Origin: Hexactinellida sp. DTS-2022
Lineage: Eukaryota > Porifera > Hexactinellida
Direction of reading: 5' to 3'
DNA: 64,000 nucleotides
Assembly: GCA_028753945.1 (NCBI GenBank)
Contig: JAPNXP010000015.1
Location: forward strand, 1,798,001-1,862,000
Shown: positions 22,129 through 32,611 of the stretch, piece by piece
Position numbering within the stretch: the first letter of the stretch is position 1
Layout: each line of letters begins with the position of its first letter
Position numbers and translations under genes: made by a program
Notes under the pieces: generated by a model
What the model saw: only the letters and a program-made list of their open reading frames with translations
Told to the model about the DNA's origin: nothing
Database searches by the model: none

Positions 22129-23040
22129 GTGCCGACTATACTAGAGTATAGTGGCCCAGTATTGAAATCACTGCCTTTATTATCGATATTATTATTATTA
22201 TTACTGTGCCGACTATACTTTAGTATAGTGGCCCAGTATTGGAATCACTTCCTATATTATTATTAAGTGCCGAGTATACTATAGTATAGTGGCCCAGTAT
22301 TGAAATCACTGCCTTTATTATTTTTATTTTTATTTTTATTTCTCCGTAGCAGGTGCCCTGGCCACACCTGTATACATTGAGGGCTGAAACTTGGCATGTA
22401 GTTGCGGAGTGACCGTATAATTTGCACCTGGTGCTACGATTTTTTAACAAATAATTTTAACACCTATTTAAACTAATTATGGCTCATAACATGAATTAAT
22501 TAATAGTGAACTTGATAATATTTACATATTTGGATAGAGAATTAAATTCTACACCTTTTCACAGTGCACGAATTTTCAATTTGGGATTAGATTGTGCCAC
22601 AATTGAGTTGCAAATTTCTTTTGTTTACTCACGCTTCAATTACAGTAAAACTGTTAAATCTAATTCCATTGTTTCAACTTGTAATAATTATATAGATCTG
22701 ACTTGTTAAATCTTATTCTATTGTTTCAACTTGCGATAAATATATTGATTTAACTTATAAATTCCAGCTGGCTTCTATTTAATTGTAGTATTACTATACA
22801 ATAGATTAAATTAAATATAATTAGATAAGGAATTTATTGACTTTACTCAACTCACCGTGGATAACATTGCTAAAATAAATAACTAATAATTTAATTTATT
22901 ATCAATACATAATGAATGAATGGCATTAAACTCAAGATGGTTTATGATAGAAACAAACTTCAAATTTATCTACTGTTCCTTGTGACTCGGACCGATTAAC
23001 AAATGGTTCTTGTCACGTTGAGGCGTTGATGACTTGGCGA
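22129..23040 (+). repeat. U-type interspersed repeat, left boundary copy
   Basis: A ~0.9-kb non-coding unit. It starts with three ~70-bp repeats, each holding CTGTGCCGAC and the palindrome CTATACTATAGTATAG or a close variant (about 22127, 22204 and 22268). It continues through 'tctccgtagcaggtgcc', 'gaaacttggcatgtag' and 'attccagctggcttc' to 'gttgatgacttggcgaaaaa'. The same unit occurs at 25086 (partial), 33520, 44321 and 45189/50143. It starts exactly where the Helitron reading frame is interrupted. Confidence 0.75.
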
Positions 23041-23168
23041 AAAAAAATCCAAAATTGCAGCTTGTGCCGACTGCATGTTCCTTTGGAGGCACTATCAATA
23101 AACAACCAACAAATATAGTGCCACCAAAGGAACATGCTGTCGGCACAGGCTGCAATTTTGGATTTTTT
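23041..23168. mobile_element. 130-bp palindromic element H, copy
   Basis: The arms 'atccaaaattgcagc..tgtgccgac' with 'catgttcctttgg' and their complement enclose a short loop. It is almost perfectly self-complementary. The same element lies at 24968, 42490, 44194, 45058, 52924 and 57019, usually at the edge of a U- or V-type unit. No protein is encoded. Confidence 0.8.
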
Positions 23169-23200
23169 ATTACTATCAATTAAATCAAATATTTTACAAC

Positions 23201-23305
23201 CCTGGATTTAACCTCTGCATAATAATGGTTTAATGGTGAGAATAAGACCGCGAAGCGGTCTTATTCTCATTATTAAACCATTATTATGCAGAGATTAAAT
23301 CCAGG
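23201..23305. repeat. 105-bp near-perfect palindrome
   Basis: Runs from CCTGGATTTAACCTCTGCAT to the complement ending AAATCCAGG. The centre gaccgcgaagcggtc equals the core hairpin of the GC-rich repeat. One arm occurs alone at 5512-5540. Confidence 0.85.
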
Positions 23306-23644
23306 TAAGTAAATAACTTTGCAATATAATATACTGAAATAAATAATTGCGTATAATTTATCAGCCACGGTTTCAATTTATTTGAGCTAACAAGCTAACC
23401 TTTTAATCGAGCTGAAATGAGCTACCTTAATTAAGAATTATTGAGCCAACATCATATATTATTAACTAATAATTAATAACTAATATGTAATGAGAATAAC
23501 ATACATAACACATCATTTCCCAAACAGATTACATCAACAAATCACAACCCAGAATGAATTTAAGCGAGCGTTAAGTAGTGTGTGTAATTTACTAGCCACA
23601 GGTTAACTTATTTATTATTAATATTACTGTCTTTTAGAGGAGGG

Positions 23645-23732
23645 AAAGGCCGCGAAGCGGCCGTAATTGCATCGCGTAGTGCCTAACACGAACGAACAAA
23701 GGTCGCGATGCGACCGAGACCGAAGGGCTCGT
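23645..23732 (+). repeat. GC-rich double-hairpin repeat, copy 5
   Basis: Both stems are perfect: GGCCGCGAAGCGGCC and GGTCGCGATGCGACC, then gagaccgaagggctcgt. Confidence 0.68.
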
Positions 23733-23814
23733 GGCATTAAACTCAAGATGGTTTATGATAGAAACAAACTTTGTAACATGTTTTAATTTTAACATGTTTT
23801 AATTTAAACATCCC

Positions 23815-24968
23815 TCACAACCCGCTGGAGACTAGACACGAAGCAGGGACTGAATATCGGCAAAAAGTCTAACGGGAATTCCTTCACGTCTGTATCTACC
23901 GACTCTAGAGCTATACTGTTATCCGACTGGTCAGCAGTGTCAGTAATGAAGTCAGGCAGAGAGAGCTCACGTGGGGCTTCTACACCAGTACGTAACATCG
24001 TGCACGGAAACACAGGTTACCTTATGGCTCAGTCCGTACACCTCCATGACCTGTTCGTACTGGTGCTGTACAACCTCCTTGCTACATGGGCAGTGGTGTT
24101 TTGCCAAAAAAAGAAGTGGTGGGGGGGCGCTCGCTTTTAGAATTTAGCATTTTCTTAGAAAACATAGCTGAAAACGGCCCCCAATAATGAAGTGGGGAGC
24201 CATGTACATGCATAAGTTGATGCCAAAGCCAAAATCTAGGAACTTTGTTCATGATCTGTCAACACTGCTCAAATTTCACAAATATACAATTATAGGATGA
24301 TAGGAAATTTCGAAATTTTCAAAAAATCATCGTAATCTGTTATAATAGATCCATAGAGATCTATGATGATATTAAATGAGGGTAAGTTAAAATGGCGACA
24401 AAAACTTTTAACTGGATGTTACATTCTATAGATAACTGATAGGAAGGAGCGCGCCCCCTGGGATATAAGCGCCCCCCTAGCGAAATAAGTGGGGGGGCGC
24501 GCCCCCCGAGCCCCCCCCCAAAAAAAACATCACTATACATGGGCCCTCCTGTTGTGTGAAGGAGAGCAGCATCGAGTGAAGTTGCCAGTCTACAATGCTG
24601 TGAGCTGTCATTCCTATGAGAGTCCGCATATCCTGACTGGAGTGGGTGAGAGACAAACTGATGCACACCGTGTGAGCTCTCTGGAGACTCAGCTTTATGA
24701 AGCTCTGTATTGACGCGGACATCTCCGTTAGGAGGCGAGTCGACACCAACTCCTGAGTGGGCAGTTGGTAGTGCGGGTCTAGCGTACACACGAACCTGCG
24801 GAAGTTCTCACTCTCCACAATGGAGAGAGGCAACCCGTCTCCTGCGATGAGCTGTATTAATGTGTCCGTGGGTTGTAATGGTAGTGGTTTGATGTGGAAT
24901 TGCTCTACAGCGGCTTTACTCGCTCTACCGACAGTACAACGAATTCCCGCTACCTGTCTCTGATACAT
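23815..24968 (-). pseudogene. hAT transposase remnant
   Basis: On the minus strand, 24968-24545 encodes LIQLIAGDGLPLSIVESENF, FVCTLDPHYQLP (the 'PLSIVE..GF..L...LDP.Y.LPSR' signature of animal hAT/ZBED transposases) and GMTAHSIVDWQLHSMLLSF (the 'iTaHyid..w.l.s.lL' block). After the inserted element at 24091-24535 the next block resumes as VVQHQYEQVMEVYG and KVTCV (about 24080-24010), the region before the second catalytic Asp. The frame is broken beyond this and the C-terminus is missing. The N-terminal edge is cut by a palindromic element. Confidence 0.75.
24091..24535. mobile_element. hAT-like short element inside the hAT remnant
   Basis: Starts CAGTGGTGTTTTGCC and ends AAAAACATCACTA, with G- and C-tracts ('gggggggcgc') just inside both ends. 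The perfect 8-bp duplication tacatggg flanks it (24083-24090 and 24536-24543). Confidence 0.88.
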
Positions 24969-25085
24969 AATTGCAGCCTGTGCTGACAGCATGTTCCTTT
25001 GGAGGCACTATCAATAAACCACAATCAAAATATAATGCCACCAAAGGAACATGCGTCGGCACAGGCTGCAATTTTGGATTTTTTC
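24968..25085. mobile_element. Palindromic element H, copy
   Basis: 'attgcagcctgtgctgac' pairs with 'gtcggcacaggctgcaat' through the ACATG..TTCCTTTGG arms. It is followed directly by a U-type unit. Confidence 0.75.
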
Positions 25086-25460
25086 TATATTATTATTTTT
25101 TCTCCATAGAAGGTGTCCTGGCCAGAGCTTTATAGTTGATGGTCTGAAACTTGGCATGTAGGTGCGATGGGACCGTCTAATTTGCACCTGGGGTTACGAT
25201 TTTTGATTAACAAATTTTGAACACATTTTTAACACCTTCCAAAATTTGTCTGGTCCATAACTCCACAAATGTTTTACTAAACCCCAAATTTTTATTTCAC
25301 CATGGATTCATCTTCAAATTCTGCATCTGATGGGAGAAGAATATTTTTAATAATGGGTTTAATTTCTGCCATAAATGGGAGTTGAAATTTATTTGTTTAC
25401 TCACACTTCAATTTGAATAAAAACTGTTAAATCTAATTCCATTGTTTCAACTTGCGATTA
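25086..25460 (+). repeat. U-type repeat, truncated
   Basis: Carries 'tctccatagaaggtgtcc', 'gaaacttggcatgtaggtgc', 'ttgcacctggggttacgatt' and ends after 'attgtttcaacttgcgat'; the rest of the unit is missing. Confidence 0.65.
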
Positions 25461-25476
25461 TTATTTTGAGAGCATC

Positions 25477-25642
25477 CTTATATGTAGACGGTCTATTTCT
25501 ATACGGTCTATAACAGCCCATACAAATAAGCCAAAAATTTATAGACCGTCTATAAATTCTGTAGACCAAAAACCCTGCTGTTTATGTGTAATACTAATGT
25601 ATATGTAAGAAAACCTGGTCTAGAAATAGACGGTCTACATAT
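25477..25642. mobile_element. Short inverted-repeat element (TAGACGGTCTA ends)
   Basis: CTTATATGTAGACGGTCTAT at the left is repeated inverted at the right. The interior reuses 'agacggtctat' words. No duplication was identified. Confidence 0.55.
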
Positions 25643-25963
25643 AAGTTATCTCTTATATTGATTCATTACACCGTAACTCCATATATCACAATTAGAAAAG
25701 CAATTCTTTTCACTATAATTCATACCTTCACACTTAAAAGGACCTGCTTTTATCCCTGATCCATATATCACAATTAGAAAAGCGTACTTTTTCAATATAA
25801 TCCTTATCACACTTTGTAAGGCGATTATTTTACTATAATCAATACAAGTCAATTAGAAGGATAATTCTTTTCTCCAGTATCCATAATAGTCATTTAGAAA
25901 GCGATCCTTTTCACCTTTTTCCATTCTAAGAAGGCTGAATTCACCCATTTCTTCAGGCCGAAT

Positions 25964-26340
25964 TCACTCATAGGCCAAATTTGTTCTAGGCCGAATCCTC
26001 CTATATTCCGTGGCTATCGCTTCTGTTATTAGAAAGCTGATCTTAGTTGATTGCTCAGAACTTAATTTAACAGCTTTGAAGAAAGATTGTTGACTGATTA
26101 TGCTATTTTTCAACAGATTCACCCGATCAATACTCACCTGCTCTGTAAGCTTGTCAAATTTTTCTGCATGCTTAGTAGAATAGTGTCGTTTGACATTAAA
26201 TTCTTTAAATACAGCTATCTTCTCCTGACATATCAAGCACAATAAGCCCGCGTTGTCTTCTACAACGAAAAAGTTGAATGTCCATGAGGATTTGAAAACT
26301 CGACATTCACTATCAATTTTCCTTTTCTTTCCATTAATTA
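25964..26340 (-). pseudogene. hAT zinc-finger N-terminal fragment (GTF2IRD2/SCAND3-like)
   Basis: The minus strand encodes KRKIDSECRVFKSSWTFNFF, then a C2H2-type zinc finger CLICQEKIAVFKEFNVKRHY followed by STKHAEKF. This is the start of the hAT group domesticated in vertebrates as GTF2IRD2-like and EPM2AIP1-like genes. The frame is open without an ATG upstream of the finger to about 26345 and stops at 25964. No catalytic part follows, so this is a truncated copy. Confidence 0.7.
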
Positions 26341-26342
26341 CG

Positions 26343-26970
26343 GGAGTGGCATATTTGTTTTTAAATATTTGAATATTGTTTGAGTTGGTTTACTTGTATT
26401 TGGAATTTATGGAATTTATATGAGTTATTCCAGTTGAGAGAACACCTTATGTGCAAGATAAATATTTGATCAAAACCCAATAAAAAGGTTATACAAGGAG
26501 TTTATTAGTTATGTAAATCACACCATTGTTGAAAAAGGTTCCATTCAATTTTGTTTTGAAGAATTAAGTTTCTCTTTATTGGGTTCGCTCAAATAGATTT
26601 CAATCAATAAGTATCACCCGAAACTGGGAAAGTTCCCTAACATGTCGGCGGGCCGGATTGTGGCCCGCGGCCCGTAGGTTGGACAAGCCTGATCTAACAC
26701 CAATTTCAATGTCAACATAAATTTCTTAAATTATTTGTCATAAATAGTAATTTTAAATAAACTTGATTACATTATTTTAATTAAATAGGTATTTGATTGA
26801 AGCGGTTTAAACCTTGATAAATTGTCTGTTATTGATACAGAATCGAGCTATTCTTATGGCGCAGCTGAATTTTATTGAGCTATTAATATGAGCATTGTAA
26901 TTCCCCAAACAAATTACATTGTGTAGCATATTTTTTATTATGAATTTATGAGTGATATTTTGAGAAAGGT
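26343..26970. other. Non-coding DNA with a solitary hAT end
   Basis: No gene. 26645-26693 ends 'gcccgtaggttggacaagcctg', the typical CAGGCTTGTCCAACC end of hAT non-autonomous elements; the partner end was not found. Confidence 0.5.
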
Positions 26971-27044
26971 AAGGCCGCAAAGCGGCCGTTAATTGTGTTG
27001 TGAGCGAGTGATGCGTCGCGAAGCGACCGAGACCAAGGGCTCGT
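26971..27044 (+). repeat. GC-rich double-hairpin repeat, copy 6
   Basis: Stems GGCCGCAAAGCGGCC and GTCGCGAAGCGAC, then gagaccaagggctcgt. It lies about 190 bp upstream of the MATE gene. Confidence 0.66.
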
Positions 27045-27237
27045 AAGATAAAAGACTTCTCAATGAGATTACTGTAAAGATAAAAGAATGTTCAAGAGGT
27101 GATAAGTATAGTTTACAAATTTATAGATTCATCTTTTCTTAGTATGCAATTTCTAATATGCATAAAATCTTGAAAATTAGTTCTACATAATTCAGAGTAA
27201 GATATAATAATTTGGAGATAATTAAAATATATTTTTA

Positions 27238-28782
27238 TTGATAATAATGCAGAAGTTAAAACGCCATTGGATTTTTGTTGAGCTCGTATATTTAATATTA
27301 CTAGCACTTCCTGCCGCAATAGAATGCTTCTCAGAGGGACTGCAAATGAAATTGAGTAATGTGTTCATTGGACGAGCATCAGGTAAGAATATAGCATTGG
27401 TATTAAGCGCACTATTTATGGGACAGACAACCAATGTATTAATAGCTTATCCAATCGCAGAGGGATTTGGTTCTTATGTGAATATCCTATGCTCACAGGC
27501 ATATGGAGCAAAACAGTACAAACTAGTGGGATTGTACTTCTACAGAGCTCTATTCATGGCAGCTCTCACTTGCTTTCCAGTATTCACAGTCTTCATTAGT
27601 GTCCGCGCTATCGTCTACTTCCTATTCCAAGATTGGGAATTGGCTCAGTACACTGGTAGCTTCACAGATGTTCTATGTTTCGGCTATCCTGCCTATTTGT
27701 ACTATAAAATTGGTATTCGTTTCCTTCAGTCATTGAACATAGTGTGGGGTCTTGTGTTGTATCTTATCATTGGGAACATTTTGAATGGAATAATACAGTA
27801 TATTCTGATATTCCGATACAACACGAATATTGAAGGAGCAGCTGCTGGTTACGTCATCAGTAATTACCTAGTTGCACTATTAGTATTTACACAAATACAA
27901 CTCTCTCACGTGCACACTATTATAGCACAGAAGTGGACTATTGAATATATCACCAACTGGTTACATACAGCTAAGTATGCTATTGTGACAATTAGCCAAT
28001 TCATAATAGGTATAGGTCCAGCAACAATTAATCCTATACTATGCATTGGTTTGATGTCTCATGATAAGAGAGAACTCGCTATATACTCAATCCTCTTTTC
28101 CATATGGTGGGTGTGTACTATAGGTACGATGGGATTCGCTAGTGCTATCACAGTGCGAGTTGGAAATCTGTTAGGAGCAAACCAACCCATAAAAGCAAAA
28201 AGAGCAGCGATAATAGGTATCATATGTGGGCAATTAACGACAGTGTTGTGTAATATAGTTATATTTACGATTAGTGAGCCTTTGAGTAATCTATTTACCA
28301 CAGATCCATTATTCGCAAGGTAATTAACATGGAATATCCGACTTTTCTCATTTCTTCTCAATACTGATGTTAAACTTGTGGTACAGGGAGTTATGAATGC
28401 CTGCTGTAAGCAAGGAATACAATTGACATTGAAATTTGTATTTCAAATTATTATTGGTACTGTTGCCACAGTTTTGTTGGTACATTTCGTGCATTGGAAA
28501 GCCCTTAGTGTTTTGGTGCAGTTTTCGATTACCAGTATAATTTGTTGCATAATCGCTCTTTCAATCCTCTTTGGCAGTAAGTGGGAAAACATTGCGCTTT
28601 CCGTCTTCGGAAATACACAATTGAAAAATGCCAATCTTAATGAGGATCAACCAAATCTTACAGGGATTAGAGATGTTTACCAGACAAAAGCATTCCAATT
28701 GGCTAGGTACTCCTTTTGCCAAACATTATGTGTTTGTATTTTCGCTACTGGTGTGACAATCATTAATATGAATGGTTATTAA
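27238..28782 (+). pseudogene. MATE-family multidrug/toxin exporter (SLC47-like), interrupted
   Basis: An intronless 361-codon frame (27238-28323) encodes most of a membrane exporter: about ten hydrophobic segments, the first covering FVELVYLILLALPAAIECF. Family hallmarks are CSQAYGAKQYK (about residue 81), GPATINPI, and AITVRVGNLLGANQPIKAKR (about residue 302). MATE proteins exchange protons or Na+ for organic cations at the plasma membrane. A second open segment (28378-28782) continues the fold with QGVMNACCKQ and three more helices, but is out of frame. The ~55 bases between encode plausible linker sequence only with frame changes. A GT-AG pair (28320/28386) exists but does not keep the frame. 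Total length would be ~515 residues, slightly short for the family. The start could lie upstream. The gene converges on the ABCC locus. It is probably decayed; a sequencing error or unusual splicing is not excluded. Confidence 0.8.
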
Positions 28783-29801
28783 TTTTATGCTAGTAAATGC
28801 TTTATATTCTTGTATTGGAATATCTCAGTTTACAATAAAACAAATAAATAGTATATTAGTTATTAGTAAAATTAGCTCAGTATATAGCCTAAAACAAGTG
28901 GGGACAGTCGTCCCCGATGCCCCCCCCTTATATACGTCACTGCCCATATCTGATGTCAACTCTCATGGAAAGGTAGTTTATCTAGAATTGCATGCGATAT
29001 TAGTTTATTTTAAAATTAGTTCAAGTATCAGAATAAACAATACAAGAGTTGCCCAACAGAATGTCTTTCACGATCTTATTATCAGTAGACTATATAAATT
29101 AGGAATTAATTCTATATCGGCCATCTTTTCTGATGTAATTTTCAGGCACTGACAAGGCCATTTTTAACATCAAAAATAATTCACCTTTGCGTACCCGGGT
29201 TTTTGATTGAAAAGGTGTTGACTGATATCATATATAAGTAAGTCCTAAATTTGCATCTATACAAAAGGTGCCCCATCTAAAAAACAACTTGAATATGCCA
29301 TCCTTAATAGGCCACCTAGATACCTTATACATACAGGTACACTGGATGACCGTTATAAGAACATAGTCGTTAATATAACGGTCTTATAACCGGCATATAA
29401 TATAGGGGTCCACCTGTACTTTGTATTGAGGTGCACCACTGGCACTTTTGGCTACAGGTCAAAAGTTTGCGCCTATGCAAAGAACTACAATATAGTATAT
29501 GTTTACAAAGCAGAATAGATATATTTTTTATTTAATATAATAATTATTAAACAGTGTTAATTCAAGAAGTAACGTATACTAAATGGTCTAGAGTGGATAC
29601 ATTTAATTAGTTATTTAATTTAATTTTTAATGCGCTCGTGTAGTGCATCTATTATCTAACGCGCATGTGTAGTTGTGCTTTAATATATGGAGGCTAATGC
29701 AAGAGATATAAATAATGCGCCTGAAAGATCAAAGAGCAAATTATTAGCAAAGAGCACGAGGTTGTAAAATCGTTTCAAAAGTTAAATATTAAAAGACAAG
29801 T
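28783..29801. other. Intergenic DNA between convergent exporters
   Basis: No recognised gene; the frame at 28772-29152 has no family signature. About 29332-29420 has CAGGT-type inverted ends ('acaggtacactgg' and 'gtccacctgta') like a small Tc1-type element. 28901-28950 resembles the poly-C end of the 'gggacgt' short elements. Confidence 0.45.
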
Positions 29802-32611
29802 TCAAATAACAAAAGTCTTCTCTGCTACATCTCTCAAGTGAGATTGGGTGTCAGGTTCTAACTGAGACACTAATTTACTGAGACTGCTATTCTCATCACA
29901 CAGCATCAAGTGGGGAAGATCAGCAGCTACGATCCTCCCCTTATCCAGAACAACAATTCTATCCGAGTCAATTATTGTTTCAATCCTGTGTGCTATGGTA
30001 AGTACAGAGCAGTCTGACAAGTGAGACCGTATTGCCTGTTGCACCAGAGCGTCTGTGTGCATGTCGACATTAGCAGTGGCTTATCTATCAGGATTATCTT
30101 GTTGTTCCTGAGTATGGCTCTAGCCAGACACAACAGCTGGCGCTCTCCCGTGGAGAAGTTCAATCCGTCTTCCTCCACACGAGCCATCAGCTGGTCAGGG
30201 AGAGATTCCACAATTCTCTTCAGATGTGCCTTCTCAAGTGCACTCCACAGCTCAGCGGCACTGAACTCATCGAAAGGATCCAAGTTGTACCGGAGGGTGC
30301 CTGAGAAAAGAAATGGGTCCTGTGGGATTACAGACAGTCTTTTGCGATGTTCATACAGATTCAAACATGATATGTCACGACCTTCGATATAGATACTCCC
30401 GCTCTGATAGGATTAATGCGTAGCAATCAGTTCAGGAGAGAAGTCTTACCAGCGCCAGTCCTACCAACAATGCCAATCTTCTCACCAGAGGACACTCGTA
30501 GAGAGACATCCGAGAGGGAGTAAGGAAGATCCTCTGAGTATCTGAAATGTACATTCTTAAACTCAATAACACCGCTATCCCCACTGCTCATGGAAGGATC
30601 CGATTGGACATTTTGGATAGATACCAGTTCTTGTAGGCAGTCTACAGTAGTTGAGAATTCTACCGACAGATACCATTAACACCTCCACCTCTCCACTCTG
30701 TCTAATCATGTACTGGAAAGTAACAGCTAGAGAAAGGAGCAATGGGATGGAGAAGCCTACCAACTCATCTGTTAAGAAGATACAGCGGGTAAAGAACGAA
30801 TAAAACACTCCAAACACAACTACAATAGAAGTCATTAGATCAAGTCGAATACCAAACCACCTGTGACAACAGGTATAGTAGTACTAGTACCAGTTACAAG
30901 AGTGTCGGTCCTGCAACAGGTGTAGATCCTGTGTTACTCGCTTCTCAATGCCGAGAGCATGTTTGGTGGAGAGGCCTTGTAGCGTGAGAGAAATGTGGGA
31001 GTAGAGGGAACTGCGAGCAACACTTTCCAGCTGTTTCACCTGTGTAGAAGTTCTAAGGTAGTAATACCTCAGAGCTAGCATAGATACGAGCAGGACGAAG
31101 AATGGGATTATCAAATAATACTGCACCACACATGTAGCAATAATAATGGTAAAGTTGAAGGAAAAATGTTGCCAGAAGTCATAGAATGCCATAGGCAGCT
31201 GCTCATCAAGAAATCCGATGTCTTTGGCGAACCGATTTAGAATCCTACCACTGGGATTTGTATCAAAGAAGTGCATAGGAGTGTATATCAGTCTCCATAG
31301 CATCCTATTGTGCAGTCTCCTGCCTGCCTGGAGCACAATATAGTAGAAGTTAAACCCACGGAGAAACAGAAATACAGATCCAGAGAACGTAATTACCGCT
31401 AACAACATAAGAGCCCCTGGACTGCAAAAGTTGTAATACTTGGGAGATAGAGATGTGCCATTGGTCATTCCAATTGAGTAATTGGTTACTAATTGCGAGC
31501 ATTCAGCCATAGACTGCATCCACCAGTAAGCTAGGATTATGCCTCCATTTCCCAAGACGGTTAGGAGTAGCATAACAAGTGTAGCCATGAAACCTCCTGT
31601 CCAGAAGTAACGCAGGTAAGTAACTAGGCCGATAGCATTGGGACGATAGTCTTCTGAAGTCATTGCAGAGGATAGCGGCTGAACAGCTGTAGAGTCTTCG
31701 TTATTTTCATCAAGGCTGGTTAGGAAGGAATCTTTCTCAAGTTTTGAAGAGCTGACCGACTTTGTAACTCTGAATGACGAGTCTTTGGTTTCTGTAGTAA
31801 CATTCTTCTCCTTTTTCTTCTGGAGACTAAGAAGAAATCTTTCAGAGAACTCATCCTCTGCGACAATATTTTCAAATGTCCCACAGGAAACAATTGTACC
31901 TTCATTCATCATGACAATAAGATCAGATTGCGAAACGTAATTGATCTGGTGAGTCACCATCAGGATCAGTTTTTGCTTGAGAAAGCCCCTCAAACAGTTC
32001 TCAAATATTTCTCTACCCACTCTCACGTCTACAGCACTGAGAGGATCGTCAAACAAATAAATATCAGCTTCATGGTAGACAGCCCGTGCTAGAGAAATTC
32101 TAGCTTTCTGTCCCCCACTCAACGTCACACCTCTCTCTCCTATCATCGTCATGTCACCTTCTTCATAGCAGTCAATGTCCTCCTTCAGACTACAAGCCAG
32201 TACCACTTTCTGGTAGCGGGCTGGCTCCAGTGTCTTCCCGAATATGATATTATCTCTGATGGTGCCGGAGAATATCCATGGAACCTGAGCAGCGTATGAA
32301 AGGACTCCAGTGATGGATACACGACCAGAAAGTCCAGGCAGCTCATTGGTTATACTCAAAAGAAGGCTGGACTTCCCAGCACCGATAGGACCAGCAACAG
32401 CTACCAACTGAGGACGATCCAATCTCAGGCTGATACACTTCAGAACTAAATTATCAAAATGTTCATTCTCGGTTCCTTTCCATGAAGCACAGAAATTAAC
32501 AAACGCAACAGACGGATTTGAATCTTCAGATGAAGGCTTCTGAACTAAACAGTTTTCTATGTTCTCAGGTAGCAGCAACACACGCTGTATTCTTCTCAGA
32601 GCAATAACACA
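29802..32611 (-). pseudogene. ABCC/MRP4-type ABC exporter, C-terminal two-thirds, broken
   Basis: It reads from the linker before nucleotide-binding domain 1 to the C-terminus. The first part is RRIQRVLLLPENIEN (about 32600-32545). NBD1 follows with Walker A GPIGAGKSS, signature LSGGQKARISLARA, Walker B LFDDPLSAVD and H-loop MVTHQ. Then comes a Ser-rich linker and membrane domain 2 with HFFDTNPSGRILNRFAKD. NBD2 has GRTGAGKTS, FSTGERQLLCLARA and a C-terminal H-loop region. ABCC proteins export drugs, conjugates or cyclic nucleotides with ATP. Breaks include an in-frame TAG at 30884-30886 in membrane domain 2, frame changes near 30660 and 30420, and a one-base loss at about 30081 in the NBD2 Walker B where DEA is expected. 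Membrane domain 1 is not found upstream. An acceptor-like AG just before 32611 suggests it lay in earlier exons. About 900 codons run without introns. It is convergent with the MATE gene. Confidence 0.85.

Noticed and set aside
24489-24713. Open frame of 74 codons on the plus strand
   Set aside because: It is antisense to the hAT transposase remnant and partly within the inserted element.
28320-28386. GT-AG intron joining the two MATE segments
   Set aside because: The borders exist but the join leaves the frame and would remove expected sequence, so I call the gene interrupted instead.
28772-29152. 126-codon frame after the MATE locus
   Set aside because: No recognisable domain and it runs through a poly-C short-element end; not supported as an exon.
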